Under the pieces are notes generated by a model. It saw only the letters and a program-made list of their open reading frames with translations, made no database searches and had not been told where the DNA came from. Source: Mycolicibacterium litorale (lineage in GTDB: Bacteria > Actinomycetota > Actinomycetes > Mycobacteriales > Mycobacteriaceae). Taken from it: 64,000 nucleotides of DNA. The position numbers were made by a program, and so were the translations under genes. The stretch is from assembly GCF_010731695.1 (NCBI RefSeq), contig NZ_AP022586.1:1612001-1676000 (forward strand), in the 5' to 3' direction. Shown here one piece after another: positions 8,854 through 17,271 of the stretch (position 1 is the first letter of the stretch; each line of letters opens with the position of its first letter).

Positions 8854-9744
8854 ATGAACGGCAGAGTTCCGGTCGACCTCAGCGGCGCAGCGCAGACCAT
8901 GCTGACGACGCTCTATCTCAAGGCACTCGACGCCGATTTCGTGCGCCCGGTGCTCGGGGACCGATACGCCAAGGGCGCGGTGGCCCGGCTCGACTACGAC
9001 TGGCGCCAGATCGGTGTCACAGGACGGTGGGCGCCGCTGATCACCGTGCGCACCGCGCAATACGACCTGTGGACGCGCCAGTTCCTCGCCGTCCACCAGA
9101 GCGCGACGGTGGCGCACCTCGGCTGCGGTCTGGACAGCCGGGTGTTCCGGGTGGACCCCGGTCCCGCCGTGCAGTGGTACGACGTCGATTTCCCCGAGGT
9201 CATCGCGCTCCGCGAACGCATCTATCCGAGTCGCCGGGGCTACCACCTCGTCGCTGCGTCGGCGACCGACCCGTCGTGGCTCGAGCGGATCCCGACTGAC
9301 CGCCCGCTTCTGCTGCTGGCCGAGGGCATCAGCATGTACCTCCCACAGCACGAGGGTGTCGCACTGCTCAGACGGATCACCCAACGCCTTCCGTCCGGTG
9401 AACTGCAGATCGACTTCTACAACCGGTTGGCGGTCAGATCGCAGAAGCGGCACACCCTCGTCCGGCGTTCCGGGTCGACCCTGCACTGGGCCGTCGACGG
9501 TCCCGACGAGATCCTCCGTGCGGTTCCGGGCGTCCGGCTGCTGACCGCCGTGACGTTGTTCGACGCGGACACCTTCGTCCGGGCGTCGGCGGCATTCCGG
9601 CTCGCCAAGCGGGTCGTGCCCATGGTCCCGCCGCTGCGCAACGCTCTGCAGTATCACCGCTACGCCTTCGGGCCCGCCACGAAAGCTCCTGAATCGCAAC
9701 GGCACCCGTCGGCGCGAATGCTCGAGGAAGGGTTACGACGATGA
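8854..9744 (+). CDS. LCMT-family SAM-dependent O-methyltransferase
   Basis: The 296-residue protein is a class I methyltransferase of the leucine-carboxymethyltransferase-like family, common in actinobacterial polyketide clusters. The SAM-binding loop is AHLGCGLDSR, followed by the acidic strand VQWYDVDFPEV. I chose ATG 8854 because the family signature (LSGAAQTMLTTLYLKAL) starts just after it; an in-frame GTG at 8815 would overlap papA5. The stop overlaps the start of the next gene (ATGA), so it belongs to the PDIM transcription unit. In M. tuberculosis the phthiotriol hydroxyl is methylated by Rv2952, a different type of methyltransferase. This gene is a candidate for an analogous step, but the substrate is inferred. 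Confidence 0.85.
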   Translation: MNGRVPVDLSGAAQTMLTTLYLKALDADFVRPVLGDRYAKGAVARLDYDWRQIGVTGRWAPLITVRTAQYDLWTRQFLAVHQSATVAHLGCGLDSRVFRVDPGPAVQWYDVDFPEVIALRERIYPSRRGYHLVAASATDPSWLERIPTDRPLLLLAEGISMYLPQHEGVALLRRITQRLPSGELQIDFYNRLAVRSQKRHTLVRRSGSTLHWAVDGPDEILRAVPGVRLLTAVTLFDADTFVRASAAFRLAKRVVPMVPPLRNALQYHRYAFGPATKAPESQRHPSARMLEEGLRR

Positions 9745-10496
9745 CGAACATCTCCAGCGTGCGGAAAGACGCACGGCGCCCGCGGATCCTGCTCGTCTAC
9801 TACACGTTCACCGGGCAGTCCCTCAAGGTGCTCGAGGCAGTGGGGGAGGTGTTCGGTGACCGAGGGTGTGAGGTGCGCAAGGCGCAGATCGAGCTCACCG
9901 ACCGACGGTATGCCGACCGGTTCTCGCGCTTCCCGATGCGACGCGTCTGGCCGGACATGCTCAGCGTGCTCCCGGCGCAACTGCGCCGCGCCACCGCGCA
10001 GATCCGGATCCCGGAGGCCGTGAGCGACGGAGACTACGACCTCGTCTGCATCGGCTCGCCGACGTGGTGGCGAGCCACCAGTATGCCGATGCGGTCCTTC
10101 CTGAAGTCAGACGAGGCGCGGCGACTCCTCTCCGGCACACCGTTCGTGACCTTCGTGGTGTGCCGGCGCTATTGGCGCGAGAACATCAGGACGGTGCGCA
10201 GAATCGGCCAGCGGCGAGGCGGCCGATACCTCGGCGGCATGCACTTCGAATACCCCGGTGGACAGGTTCAGTCCCTGCTCTCGCTGACCAGTTACCTGGG
10301 CTCGGGGGAGTACCGAGACCGGTATCTGGGCGTGCGGATCCCGACCACGAACGTCCAACCGGAGCAACTCGAGCAGGCGCGTGTGTTCGCCGCGAAGCTC
10401 GCCGACAAACTGTTCGGTGACGCATCGCCCCGTGGGCGACGGTCGGACGACGACGCGGTCTCGGTTTCCTCGGTTGACGCGGACGGTGGGAGGTGA
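9741..10496 (+). CDS. Flavodoxin-like protein
   Basis: The 251-residue protein begins with a flavodoxin-type phosphate-binding loop (ILLVYYTFTGQSLKV) that would bind FMN. A second conserved loop, IGSPTWWRATSMPMRSFL, corresponds to the region around the flavin ring. It is longer than a classical short-chain flavodoxin because of the C-terminal extension after residue 200. The ATG overlaps the methyltransferase stop by 4 bp, and the next gene begins 2 bp after its stop. A flavodoxin beside a nitroreductase-fold enzyme and P450s suggests an electron-transfer role in lipid tailoring, but no partner is proven. I do not recall this gene in the M. tuberculosis PDIM locus. Confidence 0.75.
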   Translation: MTNISSVRKDARRPRILLVYYTFTGQSLKVLEAVGEVFGDRGCEVRKAQIELTDRRYADRFSRFPMRRVWPDMLSVLPAQLRRATAQIRIPEAVSDGDYDLVCIGSPTWWRATSMPMRSFLKSDEARRLLSGTPFVTFVVCRRYWRENIRTVRRIGQRRGGRYLGGMHFEYPGGQVQSLLSLTSYLGSGEYRDRYLGVRIPTTNVQPEQLEQARVFAAKLADKLFGDASPRGRRSDDDAVSVSSVDADGGR

Positions 10497-10497
10497 C

Positions 10498-11013
10498 ATG
10501 CCGTGTCCCTTCGAGATCACCGTCGAATCCTCCGCAGGCGTCGAACAGGTCCACGCCGCCTTCGGCGACCGGAACTACTGGCGGGACCGGCTCGCGGCCT
10601 TCGCGGGTGGGGCCACCCTCGACGATCTGACCGTCGGCGCGGATGGTGCGATCACCGTGGTGACCACGCACGAGTTGCGTCATATCCCGATGCCCGATCC
10701 GTCGCCGCCCACCCACCTGACGATGGCACATACGGAAAGCTGGCAGCCCACCGACGGGCGCCGCATGCGGGGCACCGCCGAGTTCCTGGTGCCGGAGGGC
10801 TACGGAACGTGCCGCGCCACAACGGTTCTGACGCCCACGCAGCGCGGATCGCGGCTCACGTCCACGGTGACCGTGGAGGTCACGCTTCCCGTGATCGGCG
10901 GCTTCGTGGAGCGCTACCTGCGCGGCCAACTCGCCGAGCAGCTTCCCGACGTCCACCGGTTCACCGCAGCATGGATCGCCGAGCACCGGCCGCGGATCAC
11001 CTGGGTTCAGTGA
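10498..11013 (+). CDS. DUF2505 (START/SRPBCC-like) protein
   Basis: The 171-residue protein resembles the actinobacterial DUF2505 family, small START-like proteins expected to hold a hydrophobic ligand. Typical features are the opening FEITVESSAGVEQVHAAFGD, a central beta-rich stretch (DLTVGADGAITVVTTHELR), and a terminal helix ending RFTAAWIAEHRP. The ATG at 10498 follows GGGAGG. The open frame extends back into the flavodoxin gene, but that part is only its shadow. Placement in a lipid operon would suit a lipid-binding or handling protein; this is inference from fold and context, because the biochemical role of the family is not established. Confidence 0.75.
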   Translation: MPCPFEITVESSAGVEQVHAAFGDRNYWRDRLAAFAGGATLDDLTVGADGAITVVTTHELRHIPMPDPSPPTHLTMAHTESWQPTDGRRMRGTAEFLVPEGYGTCRATTVLTPTQRGSRLTSTVTVEVTLPVIGGFVERYLRGQLAEQLPDVHRFTAAWIAEHRPRITWVQ

Positions 11014-11020
11014 TTCCACA

Positions 11021-11758
11021 ATGACTGACAGGAGCCGGCAGCACGTGAGCGACCTCTCGCACACATTGCCTGTCGCGACGGGGAGCCAGGGCCTCGACAT
11101 GCCACTGGTGGAGGCCATGATGACCCAGCGTGCCATCAGGCGGGTGCTGCCCGATCCGGTGGACGATGCGGTGGTGCTCAAGTGCATCGAGTTGGCGCTG
11201 CGGGCGCCTACCGGTGCGAACGGGCAGAACTGGGAGTTCATCGTCGTCAGGGACCGTCGCGTCAAGGAGAAACTGGCCAGGCGCTACCGCATGGCGTGGC
11301 GGATCTACCACCGCACGGTCATCAGGCGCGTTGCTGCGCGCGACGAGTCGATGGCCAAGACGGCGCGCGCGGTGCAGTGGCAGGTCGATCACTTCGCCGA
11401 CATCCCGGTTCTGGTGGTGGCATGTCTGCGGCTCGGCGTCCGCGACGGCCGGGTGCCCTACACCCCGATGCCGCAGGCGATTGCGTCCGGCTACTTCGGT
11501 TCGATCTACCCCAGTGTGCAGAACCTCCTGCTCGCCGCCCGCGCCTTGGGTCTGGGGGCGTGCCTCATCACCCTGCCGCTGTGGAGCGCGACGTCGGCAC
11601 GCCGGATTCTCGGTTTGCCACTGTCGGTGACACCGTGCTGCATCGTCCCGCTCGGGTGGCCGCGCGGACGGTACGGGCCGACGACCCGCAAACCGGTCGA
11701 GCAGGTGGCACACCTCGACACCTACGGGAACCGCGTGTGGCTGACCGAGTCACCGTGA
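11021..11758 (+). CDS. Nitroreductase-family FMN oxidoreductase
   Basis: The 245-residue protein has the nitroreductase fold. The FMN phosphate-binding signature RAIRRVLPDPV is followed by APTGANGQNWEFIVV. A second cofactor segment is SVQNLLLAARALGLGACLITLP, and the end carries the family pattern IVPLGWPRGRYGP. Such enzymes reduce nitro groups, quinones or enones with NAD(P)H and FMN. Alternatively it could act as a desaturating or dehydrating oxidase, as related cluster-encoded members do. It starts 7 bp after the DUF2505 gene and is the last gene on this strand before a 160-bp gap, so it probably closes the pps-drr-papA5 transcription unit. An alternative GTG start lies at 11045. Confidence 0.85.
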   Translation: MTDRSRQHVSDLSHTLPVATGSQGLDMPLVEAMMTQRAIRRVLPDPVDDAVVLKCIELALRAPTGANGQNWEFIVVRDRRVKEKLARRYRMAWRIYHRTVIRRVAARDESMAKTARAVQWQVDHFADIPVLVVACLRLGVRDGRVPYTPMPQAIASGYFGSIYPSVQNLLLAARALGLGACLITLPLWSATSARRILGLPLSVTPCCIVPLGWPRGRYGPTTRKPVEQVAHLDTYGNRVWLTESP

Positions 11759-11835
11759 CCGTTCGGTTGCCCGGCCCCGGTTTATCGCCGAGTGCAAGCA
11801 AATAGCCGGTTAGGCGGAAAAGTCAGATGTGACGT

Positions 11836-11862
11836 CTAACATTCCGGACATTCCGGTGTTAG
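11836..11862. promoter_or_regulatory. Inverted repeat in the 160-bp gap before the secreted protein gene
   Basis: CTAACA (11836-11841) and TGTTAG (11857-11862) form perfect arms around a 15-base centre. That centre contains a tandem copy of the octamer CATTCCGG. The site lies about 57-83 bp upstream of the ATG at 11919, a plausible operator position. No known mycobacterial regulator motif fits exactly, so the assignment is structural only. Confidence 0.35.
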
Positions 11863-11918
11863 CCTGCTTCAGGGGGCGTGAGTCGCAGGGACGTCACAAC
11901 ATTTCCGAGGGGGCTTCT

Positions 11919-13418
11919 ATGCACGCAGCGGTTCGTCCATATGTCACGGCAGGCGCCATCCTGGCGGGGTCGAGCATCATCGCCGCCACACCCGTTGTGG
12001 CTCCGCCGCCTGACATTCAAGTGGCGAACCCGGCCGTGCGACTTACCGCTGACTCCATTGCCAACGTCCCGATCAACCTGTTCTACGCGATTGCGAATGT
12101 GCCGTACTACGAGAACAAGGCGCTCAATTCGTGGGCGGATGCGTTGGAAGCCGGCGGCAGTTGGTGGCTGAAGACGCCGACCAACGTCTGGGGTTGGGAT
12201 CCCGGTAACCCACCGATGTTGCAGGCACTGGTCGCGGTGCTCGTGCCGTTCCCCGTCATCTCCGGAGACGGTGGGCTGCCGGAGGGGATCACGCCGAACG
12301 GCCAAGGCCCCCTGGGAGCCGGCCCGAGTGAAGTGATCACATCTGAGAATTCGATTCTGGGTGGCTCGGCGAAGCCGGGCACCCTCGGCTACATGCTCAA
12401 CGTGCTGATCGCAGCCGAGATGCCGATGCACGAGGGCTGCGCCTTCACCTGCCCGAACCTGGTGGAGACCGCCCAGGACTACTTCCAGGTACCGGTGTGG
12501 GATCTGGCCGACGGGTACACCTTCGGCGAAGTCGTGAACAGCAGCCAACCGGGGTACCCCGTCGCGTGGTCCGGGCAGACCGCGGCGCCCCTGAATCCGC
12601 TCGAGCCGTTCACCAACTTCTGGAACAGCCTGACGGCTGACCCGTCCGACCCGACGAGCCAGGCGTACGGCGGCATCAAACTGGTGACTTTCGACGATCT
12701 CGTCGCGACCGGCACCCGCCTGTACGACTCCGGCAACATCGCCTTCAGCCCGTGGTTCGAGGGAAGCTACCTGTTCACCGGGTTCCCGTTCTACGACATC
12801 CCGGAGAACGTCAGCGGCTGGATCGCCGGCCTGACCAAGCTGGCCTGCCCGACGTGCAGCCCGGCCACGCCGGCGCCCGTCAATTCGGTTCCCACACAAG
12901 ACGCCACGACCGTCACGGTCAACACCGCGCCGACGACGACGGTCTCCGGTGGGGAGCAGGAGGCGAGCACGGGCACCGGACAACTGCAGCGCAGCGCGCA
13001 GTCGGCCACGGTGTCCACGCCCACTGCGTCGGTCGCGACGGCGACGGCCCCGACGGCCACTCAACAGTCGACAGCTCCTGCGCCGGTTGCCGGTTCGACG
13101 ACGGTCAGCTCCACCGGCGGCACGAGGTCCACGGGAACCGGCAGCATCAGCGGCGGCACCTCCGGCAGCCGGGTGGCCGGCGCGGTGAAGTCGGTGACGG
13201 ACCGGATCAGTTCATCCGTCACAAGAGTCACCGACCGCATCTCGGGCGGGCGCAGCACCCGTGACGCGACCGGTGGTGATGCCACCAGTGACGGTGGAGG
13301 TACCGGCGGGAGCACCGGAGCCGGCAGCGGAACCGAGTCCGGCGGAAGCACAGGCTCCGGTGGCGGAACCGGGTCCGGTGGCGGAACCGGATCCGGTGGT
13401 GGGACCGGAACCCCATAG
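11919..13418 (+). CDS. Secreted protein of unknown function with Gly/Ser/Thr-rich tail
   Basis: The 499-residue protein begins with a signal-peptide-like segment (about residues 8-27, AGAILAGSSIIAATPVVA). A globular part to about residue 320 follows, rich in Trp and Pro, with the stretches NVPINLFYAIANVPYYENKA and TPTNVWGWDPGNPPML. From about 330 the sequence is low-complexity Thr/Ser/Ala, then Gly/Ser/Thr repeats to the end. I recognise it only as a family of hypothetical exported proteins common in non-tuberculous mycobacteria. It is not a PE or PPE protein, since neither N-terminal motif is present. ATG 11919 is chosen because GAGGGGG precedes it and the signal peptide begins there; an in-frame GTG at 11829 would bury the signal. 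Confidence 0.75.
   Translation: MHAAVRPYVTAGAILAGSSIIAATPVVAPPPDIQVANPAVRLTADSIANVPINLFYAIANVPYYENKALNSWADALEAGGSWWLKTPTNVWGWDPGNPPMLQALVAVLVPFPVISGDGGLPEGITPNGQGPLGAGPSEVITSENSILGGSAKPGTLGYMLNVLIAAEMPMHEGCAFTCPNLVETAQDYFQVPVWDLADGYTFGEVVNSSQPGYPVAWSGQTAAPLNPLEPFTNFWNSLTADPSDPTSQAYGGIKLVTFDDLVATGTRLYDSGNIAFSPWFEGSYLFTGFPFYDIPENVSGWIAGLTKLACPTCSPATPAPVNSVPTQDATTVTVNTAPTTTVSGGEQEASTGTGQLQRSAQSATVSTPTASVATATAPTATQQSTAPAPVAGSTTVSSTGGTRSTGTGSISGGTSGSRVAGAVKSVTDRISSSVTRVTDRISGGRSTRDATGGDATSDGGGTGGSTGAGSGTESGGSTGSGGGTGSGGGTGSGGGTGTP
13356..13409 (+). repeat. Three tandem 18-bp units encoding a GSGGGT repeat
   Basis: Units start at 13356, 13374 and 13392, each beginning TCCGGTGG. The first two differ at only one base, while the third has a few changes. 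They encode the last part of the Gly-rich tail of the secreted protein. Tandem in-frame units like these can expand or contract by slippage, so the tail length may vary between strains. Confidence 0.8.
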
Positions 13419-13439
13419 CGGACCCCGTCTCGCGAGCCG

Positions 13440-14939
13440 ATGGCACACCCAGTGGAGAGTCGATTCGACGCCGTCATCGTGGGAGCCGGTTTCGGCGGTA
13501 TCGGGGCGGCGATTCAGCTCAACCGACTGGGTTACGAGCGCATCCTGATCGTCGACCGAGAGGACGACCTCGGTGGGACGTGGCACGTCAACCGCTACCC
13601 GGGGCTCACCGTGGATGTCCCTTCAACGACGTTCTCATACTGGTTCGAACCGAATCCGAACTGGTCGCGGATGTACGCGCCGGGCGCGGAACTGAAAACG
13701 TATGCGGAGCATGTGGCCGACAAGTACGACGTTCGCCAGTTCATGCGTTTCAATACGACCGTCGAGGGCGCCCGGTGGGACTCCGACGCGGAAGTGTGGC
13801 GGGTGGCGCTCGACGACGGCGAAACGCTCACCGCCTCTTTTCTCGTCGCTGCCACCGGGTTCCTGTGTCAACCATGCATGCCGGAGATCGCCGGCCTCGA
13901 CACATTCGAGGGTCGCATCATTCATACGGCGAAGTGGGACGGTGACTATTCCTTCCACGGGCGTCGCACGGCGGTCATCGGAACCGGATCCACCGCCGTA
14001 CAGGTCGTTCCCGAACTGGCCAAGGAAGCATCGGAGTTGACCGTCTACCAGCGCACGCCGATCTGGGTGATGCCGAAGTTCGACTTCGGGTTCTCACCGG
14101 CGGTGCGGCGGTTGTTCGCCCGGGTTCCGCTGGCCCAGCGGATCCTACGGTGGTTCACCGATACCGGAATGGACCTGATGATGGTGCTCGCGATGTGGAA
14201 GTTCCGGCGCTTCCGTGCGCTCAACGTTGCCGCGGAACGCGTGTCCCAGGCGCTGCGCTTCCTGTCAATCCGCGACGAGGAGCTGCGGCGCAAGTTGAAT
14301 CCCGACTACGACTTCGGGTGTAAGCGGCCGACCTTGTCGAATTCGTATTACCGCACGCTCGCCGAGCCACACGTTCATCTCGAGACGGCAGGGATCGAAC
14401 GCGTCGAGGGCGACGGCATCGTCACCCGCGACGGCCGCAAGAATCTGGTGGATACGCTCGTCCTGGCAACCGGCTTCGACGTGTGGGAGGCCAACCTACC
14501 GGCGATCGAGGTCATCGGACGCGAAGGTCGGAATCTCGGAAAGTGGTGGCGTGAGAACGGATTCCAGGCCTACCAGGGCATATCTGTGCCCTATTTCCCG
14601 AACTTCCTGACGATGGCCAGTCCCTTTGCGTGGGTGGGGCTGTCTTGGTTCAACACCGTGGAATACCAGATGCGGCACATGGATCGGCTTCTCGGCGAGC
14701 TGCAGCGGCGCAATGCTCAGATCTTCGAGGTCTCCGAGCAGGCCAACAGCCGATTCTTCGACCGGATGACCGAACTTCTCGACGACTCGGTCTTTCACCT
14801 GGGCACTTGCGCCACCTCGCGCTCCTACTGGTTCAGTCCGAGCGGGCAGGCACCGCTCTTCCGTCCCACATCGGTCAGGAATGCCGTGGAAGAACAACAC
14901 CGTTTTCCGTTGAGCGACTACACGTTCACAAGGTCTTGA
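13440..14939 (+). CDS. Flavin-containing monooxygenase, Baeyer-Villiger type
   Basis: The 499-residue enzyme has an N-terminal FAD dinucleotide fold (GAGFGG, residues 15-20) and a second NADPH-type fold ([14 protein letters not shown], near residue 181). Between them is the sequence [12 protein letters not shown] (156-167). It satisfies the type I Baeyer-Villiger fingerprint FxGxxxHxxxW(P/D), so an oxygen insertion next to a ketone is the best prediction. It starts 21 bp after the secreted-protein gene. Its 3' end overlaps the convergent Rv2951c-like gene by 14 bp. Phthiodiolone is a ketone, which makes it a tempting substrate, but substrate choice cannot be read from the sequence. Base composition looks less GC-rich by eye than the pps genes. 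Confidence 0.88.
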   Translation: MAHPVESRFDAVIVGAGFGGIGAAIQLNRLGYERILIVDREDDLGGTWHVNRYPGLTVDVPSTTFSYWFEPNPNWSRMYAPGAELKTYAEHVADKYDVRQFMRFNTTVEGARWDSDAEVWRVALDDGETLTASFLVAATGFLCQPCMPEIAGLDTFEGRIIHTAKWDGDYSFHGRRTAVIGTGSTAVQVVPELAKEASELTVYQRTPIWVMPKFDFGFSPAVRRLFARVPLAQRILRWFTDTGMDLMMVLAMWKFRRFRALNVAAERVSQALRFLSIRDEELRRKLNPDYDFGCKRPTLSNSYYRTLAEPHVHLETAGIERVEGDGIVTRDGRKNLVDTLVLATGFDVWEANLPAIEVIGREGRNLGKWWRENGFQAYQGISVPYFPNFLTMASPFAWVGLSWFNTVEYQMRHMDRLLGELQRRNAQIFEVSEQANSRFFDRMTELLDDSVFHLGTCATSRSYWFSPSGQAPLFRPTSVRNAVEEQHRFPLSDYTFTRS

Positions 14940-16074
14940 GCCGGCGGAGGACCTGCGCGAGCGGCAGGCTCGCTGCCATTCCCTTGCGCAGGCTCGGGTT
15001 CAGCTGGCTGCCGTTGATCACCATGAGATACCGCAGGCCGCAATCACGCCATTCCGCGACCTGGTCGATGACCTCGTCGGCTGTCCCGTTGAAACAGATC
15101 TCCTTCATCAGCGACGCCGGCACTTTCGCGGTGTAGGACAAGGCGGTCTCCTTGTCGATGAGCTGCGGGACGAGATCCTGCACGCCGGAGAAATCCGCTC
15201 CCAACGGATGTTCGACGCCATGGCGTCGCCACGCTTCTCCTGGCGCGGCGAGAGCCGAAACCTTCATGATCACCGAGTCGAGCGCCTCGTCCACGTCGTC
15301 GCGACTACGACCGGTCACCACGACTCGGTTCACTGCGGGGATGATCGACATCGGGTCGCGACCCGCATCTGACGCGGCGGCACGAACCGCCTCCATGCCG
15401 CGAGCGTAGTCGCCGGGCCGGACGACAACGAAGGGAACCCAGGCGTCGGCATAGCGTCCCGTTGCCCGCAGCATCCGTGGACCATGACCCGCCACCCAGA
15501 TCTCGGGCCACCTCCCACGGTACGGCGGAAGGTCGAAGACGGCGTTACGGAGCGGAAAGTACTGGGACTCGCGCGAAACAGGGCTTCCGTCCGACTCCCA
15601 CAACGCGCGAATCGTCGCGATGGCTTCCTCGAACCGCGCGACCGGCTTCGTCCAGTCCACGCCGTAGGGCTCGTTGCCCTCCCGTTCGCCGACCCCGATA
15701 CCGAGAATGGCGCGCCCCCGGGTGAGCAGATGCAGTGTTGCGGCGGCCTGTGCGGTGACCGCCGGATTCCGCCGACCCGCGTCGGTGACACAGACGCCGA
15801 GTCGCAGCCGACGGAGCCGATTACGGGCCGCCAGGTGCCCGAGCATGGTCCACGGTTCGAGGATGGCGTCCACCTTGGGCACCAACCTCGCACCGATGCC
15901 CATATGTTCAGGCGTCGCAATGGAACGCGGGATGAGCGAGTTCAAGTGGTCACCGACCCAGAACGAGTCGGCGCCCGTCGCGGCGGCAGTCAGGAAGCCC
16001 GCACGCGGCAGCGCACTGGCCGAGATGCGGGAGTTGACAAGCCCATCGAGGAGGCCGAACCGGAATCCGTTCAC
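14926..16074 (-). CDS. Phthiodiolone ketoreductase homologue (LLM/F420-dependent, Rv2951c-like)
   Basis: The 382-residue protein is a luciferase-like TIM-barrel oxidoreductase. The sequence is very close, as I remember it, to M. tuberculosis Rv2951c (381 aa). That F420-dependent enzyme reduces phthiodiolone and phenolphthiodiolone dimycocerosates to phthiotriol forms. Diagnostic stretches are [39 protein letters not shown] and [15 protein letters not shown]. The start is a GTG giving [12 protein letters not shown], parallel to the Rv2951c N-terminus; the ribosome site is weak. Its presence 4 kb from papA5 ties this island to PDIM finishing chemistry. It converges with the Baeyer-Villiger gene, and both could compete for the same keto lipid. 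Confidence 0.9.
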   Translation of the reverse strand: MNGFRFGLLDGLVNSRISASALPRAGFLTAAATGADSFWVGDHLNSLIPRSIATPEHMGIGARLVPKVDAILEPWTMLGHLAARNRLRRLRLGVCVTDAGRRNPAVTAQAAATLHLLTRGRAILGIGVGEREGNEPYGVDWTKPVARFEEAIATIRALWESDGSPVSRESQYFPLRNAVFDLPPYRGRWPEIWVAGHGPRMLRATGRYADAWVPFVVVRPGDYARGMEAVRAAASDAGRDPMSIIPAVNRVVVTGRSRDDVDEALDSVIMKVSALAAPGEAWRRHGVEHPLGADFSGVQDLVPQLIDKETALSYTAKVPASLMKEICFNGTADEVIDQVAEWRDCGLRYLMVINGSQLNPSLRKGMAASLPLAQVLRRLKTL

Positions 16075-16481
16075 ATGCCCCCGGCCTGGTTCCCCGCAAG
16101 CACAACCGCCGTCATGTCACCACGGTACCCAGCGGGTGCACCAACCACTGCCTGTTCGCCAACTCTCCGTCATTTGCCGTAGGCACCCGTGGTGAGCCGC
16201 GGCCACCGGTACCGAGGCCGTAGTGACGATTACCTACACCGAAAACCGGGGTGCAGCGCTGGAACTCCCATGACAACGCCGGGAACCCACGTATTCTGTA
16301 CTGCACCAGTGTCTCGACAGACCGGGTACGGAACACTTTCGCCCGCGCTGAGAAAGGCCGCCGAGTTGCCGGAAAGCCGGAAGACAAGATGCGTTCAGCA
16401 GTGGCCATCTGCGCGCTCGGACCGACGCGAACAGCATTGCTGGGCCAGTACTGGCAATGGTCAGACAACCCCGTGCGCAAC
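16075..16481. other. Divergent intergenic region between the ketoreductase and hydrolase genes
   Basis: These 407 bases separate two divergent genes and should hold both promoters. The region is visibly richer in A and T than the flanks around 16200-16330. A hexamer TATTCT at 16292-16297 could be a -10 element for the hydrolase, with TGACAA 15 bp upstream, but the spacing is short. Nothing here codes convincingly, although the hydrolase frame stays open back to 16251 with possible starts at 16389 and 16473. Confidence 0.4.
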
Positions 16482-17264
16482 ATGCTCGAGGTAATCGACA
16501 AGGGGTGTGGCAGTGAGCGCCATCCTGCCCCGCTGCTCTTCGTCCACGGGGCCTGGCATGCCGCATGGTGCTGGGAGGAACACTTCCTGGGGTTCTTCGC
16601 TGACCGGGGATACCGCGCTGTGGCCGTGAGCCTTCGTGGTCACGGACGCAGCGCAACTTCGAAGCCCCTGCGCACGTGTTCGTTCGCCGACTACGTCGAG
16701 GACATCAGCAGGTGTGCCGGCAGCCTGCCACGTAACCCGATCATCATCGGCCATTCCATGGGCGGCCTGCTTGTGGCGAAGTATCTGGAGACGCACGACG
16801 CTCCTGCCGGAATTCTCATGGCGCCCACGTTCCCCCTGGGTTATCTCGGGACCGGCCTGCGATGGATTCGGCGGCATCCCTGGCATTTCGCGAAGATCGC
16901 CGCCACCGGTAAGTCTCTGGCGGTCGTCAACACTGCCGAACTCGCCAGAGAGAGGTTCTTCTCCGCACACACCCCGGAATCCCTCGTCGGTGACTACGCC
17001 GCGCGTCTGCAGGAAGAGAGCGGACGGATCGGCATCGACTCTGTAGTGAGTTTTCCGCGCCCGAAGCGGGTGAGCGCGCCGGTACTCGTCATGGGTGCCT
17101 GCGATGACCGCTCGGTCACCCGGCGCGCAGTACGTGCGACGGCGCGCGCATACCGTACCGAAGCAGAATTCTTCCCCGACATGGGTCACGACATGATGCT
17201 CGAACCGGGATGGGCTGCGGTGGCCGAACGAATCCATACCTGGCTCGGCGCAAACGGTCTCTGA
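16482..17264 (+). CDS. Alpha/beta-fold hydrolase
   Basis: The protein is about 260 residues with a complete alpha/beta-hydrolase layout. The oxyanion region is LLFVHGAWHAAWCW, the nucleophile elbow is IIGHSMGG, an acid is likely in APVLVMGACDD, and the terminal His lies in PDMGHDMML. It is a soluble esterase, lipase or lactonase type, not a TesA-like type II thioesterase. ATG 16482 puts the family start LEVIDKG right after the initiator, though it lacks a good ribosome site; ATG 16389 has GGAAG upstream and adds 31 residues. Next to a Baeyer-Villiger enzyme, a hydrolase often opens the ester or lactone formed. That coupling is suggested by context only. Confidence 0.85.
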   Translation: MLEVIDKGCGSERHPAPLLFVHGAWHAAWCWEEHFLGFFADRGYRAVAVSLRGHGRSATSKPLRTCSFADYVEDISRCAGSLPRNPIIIGHSMGGLLVAKYLETHDAPAGILMAPTFPLGYLGTGLRWIRRHPWHFAKIAATGKSLAVVNTAELARERFFSAHTPESLVGDYAARLQEESGRIGIDSVVSFPRPKRVSAPVLVMGACDDRSVTRRAVRATARAYRTEAEFFPDMGHDMMLEPGWAAVAERIHTWLGANGL

Positions 17265-17271
17265 GGCAACG

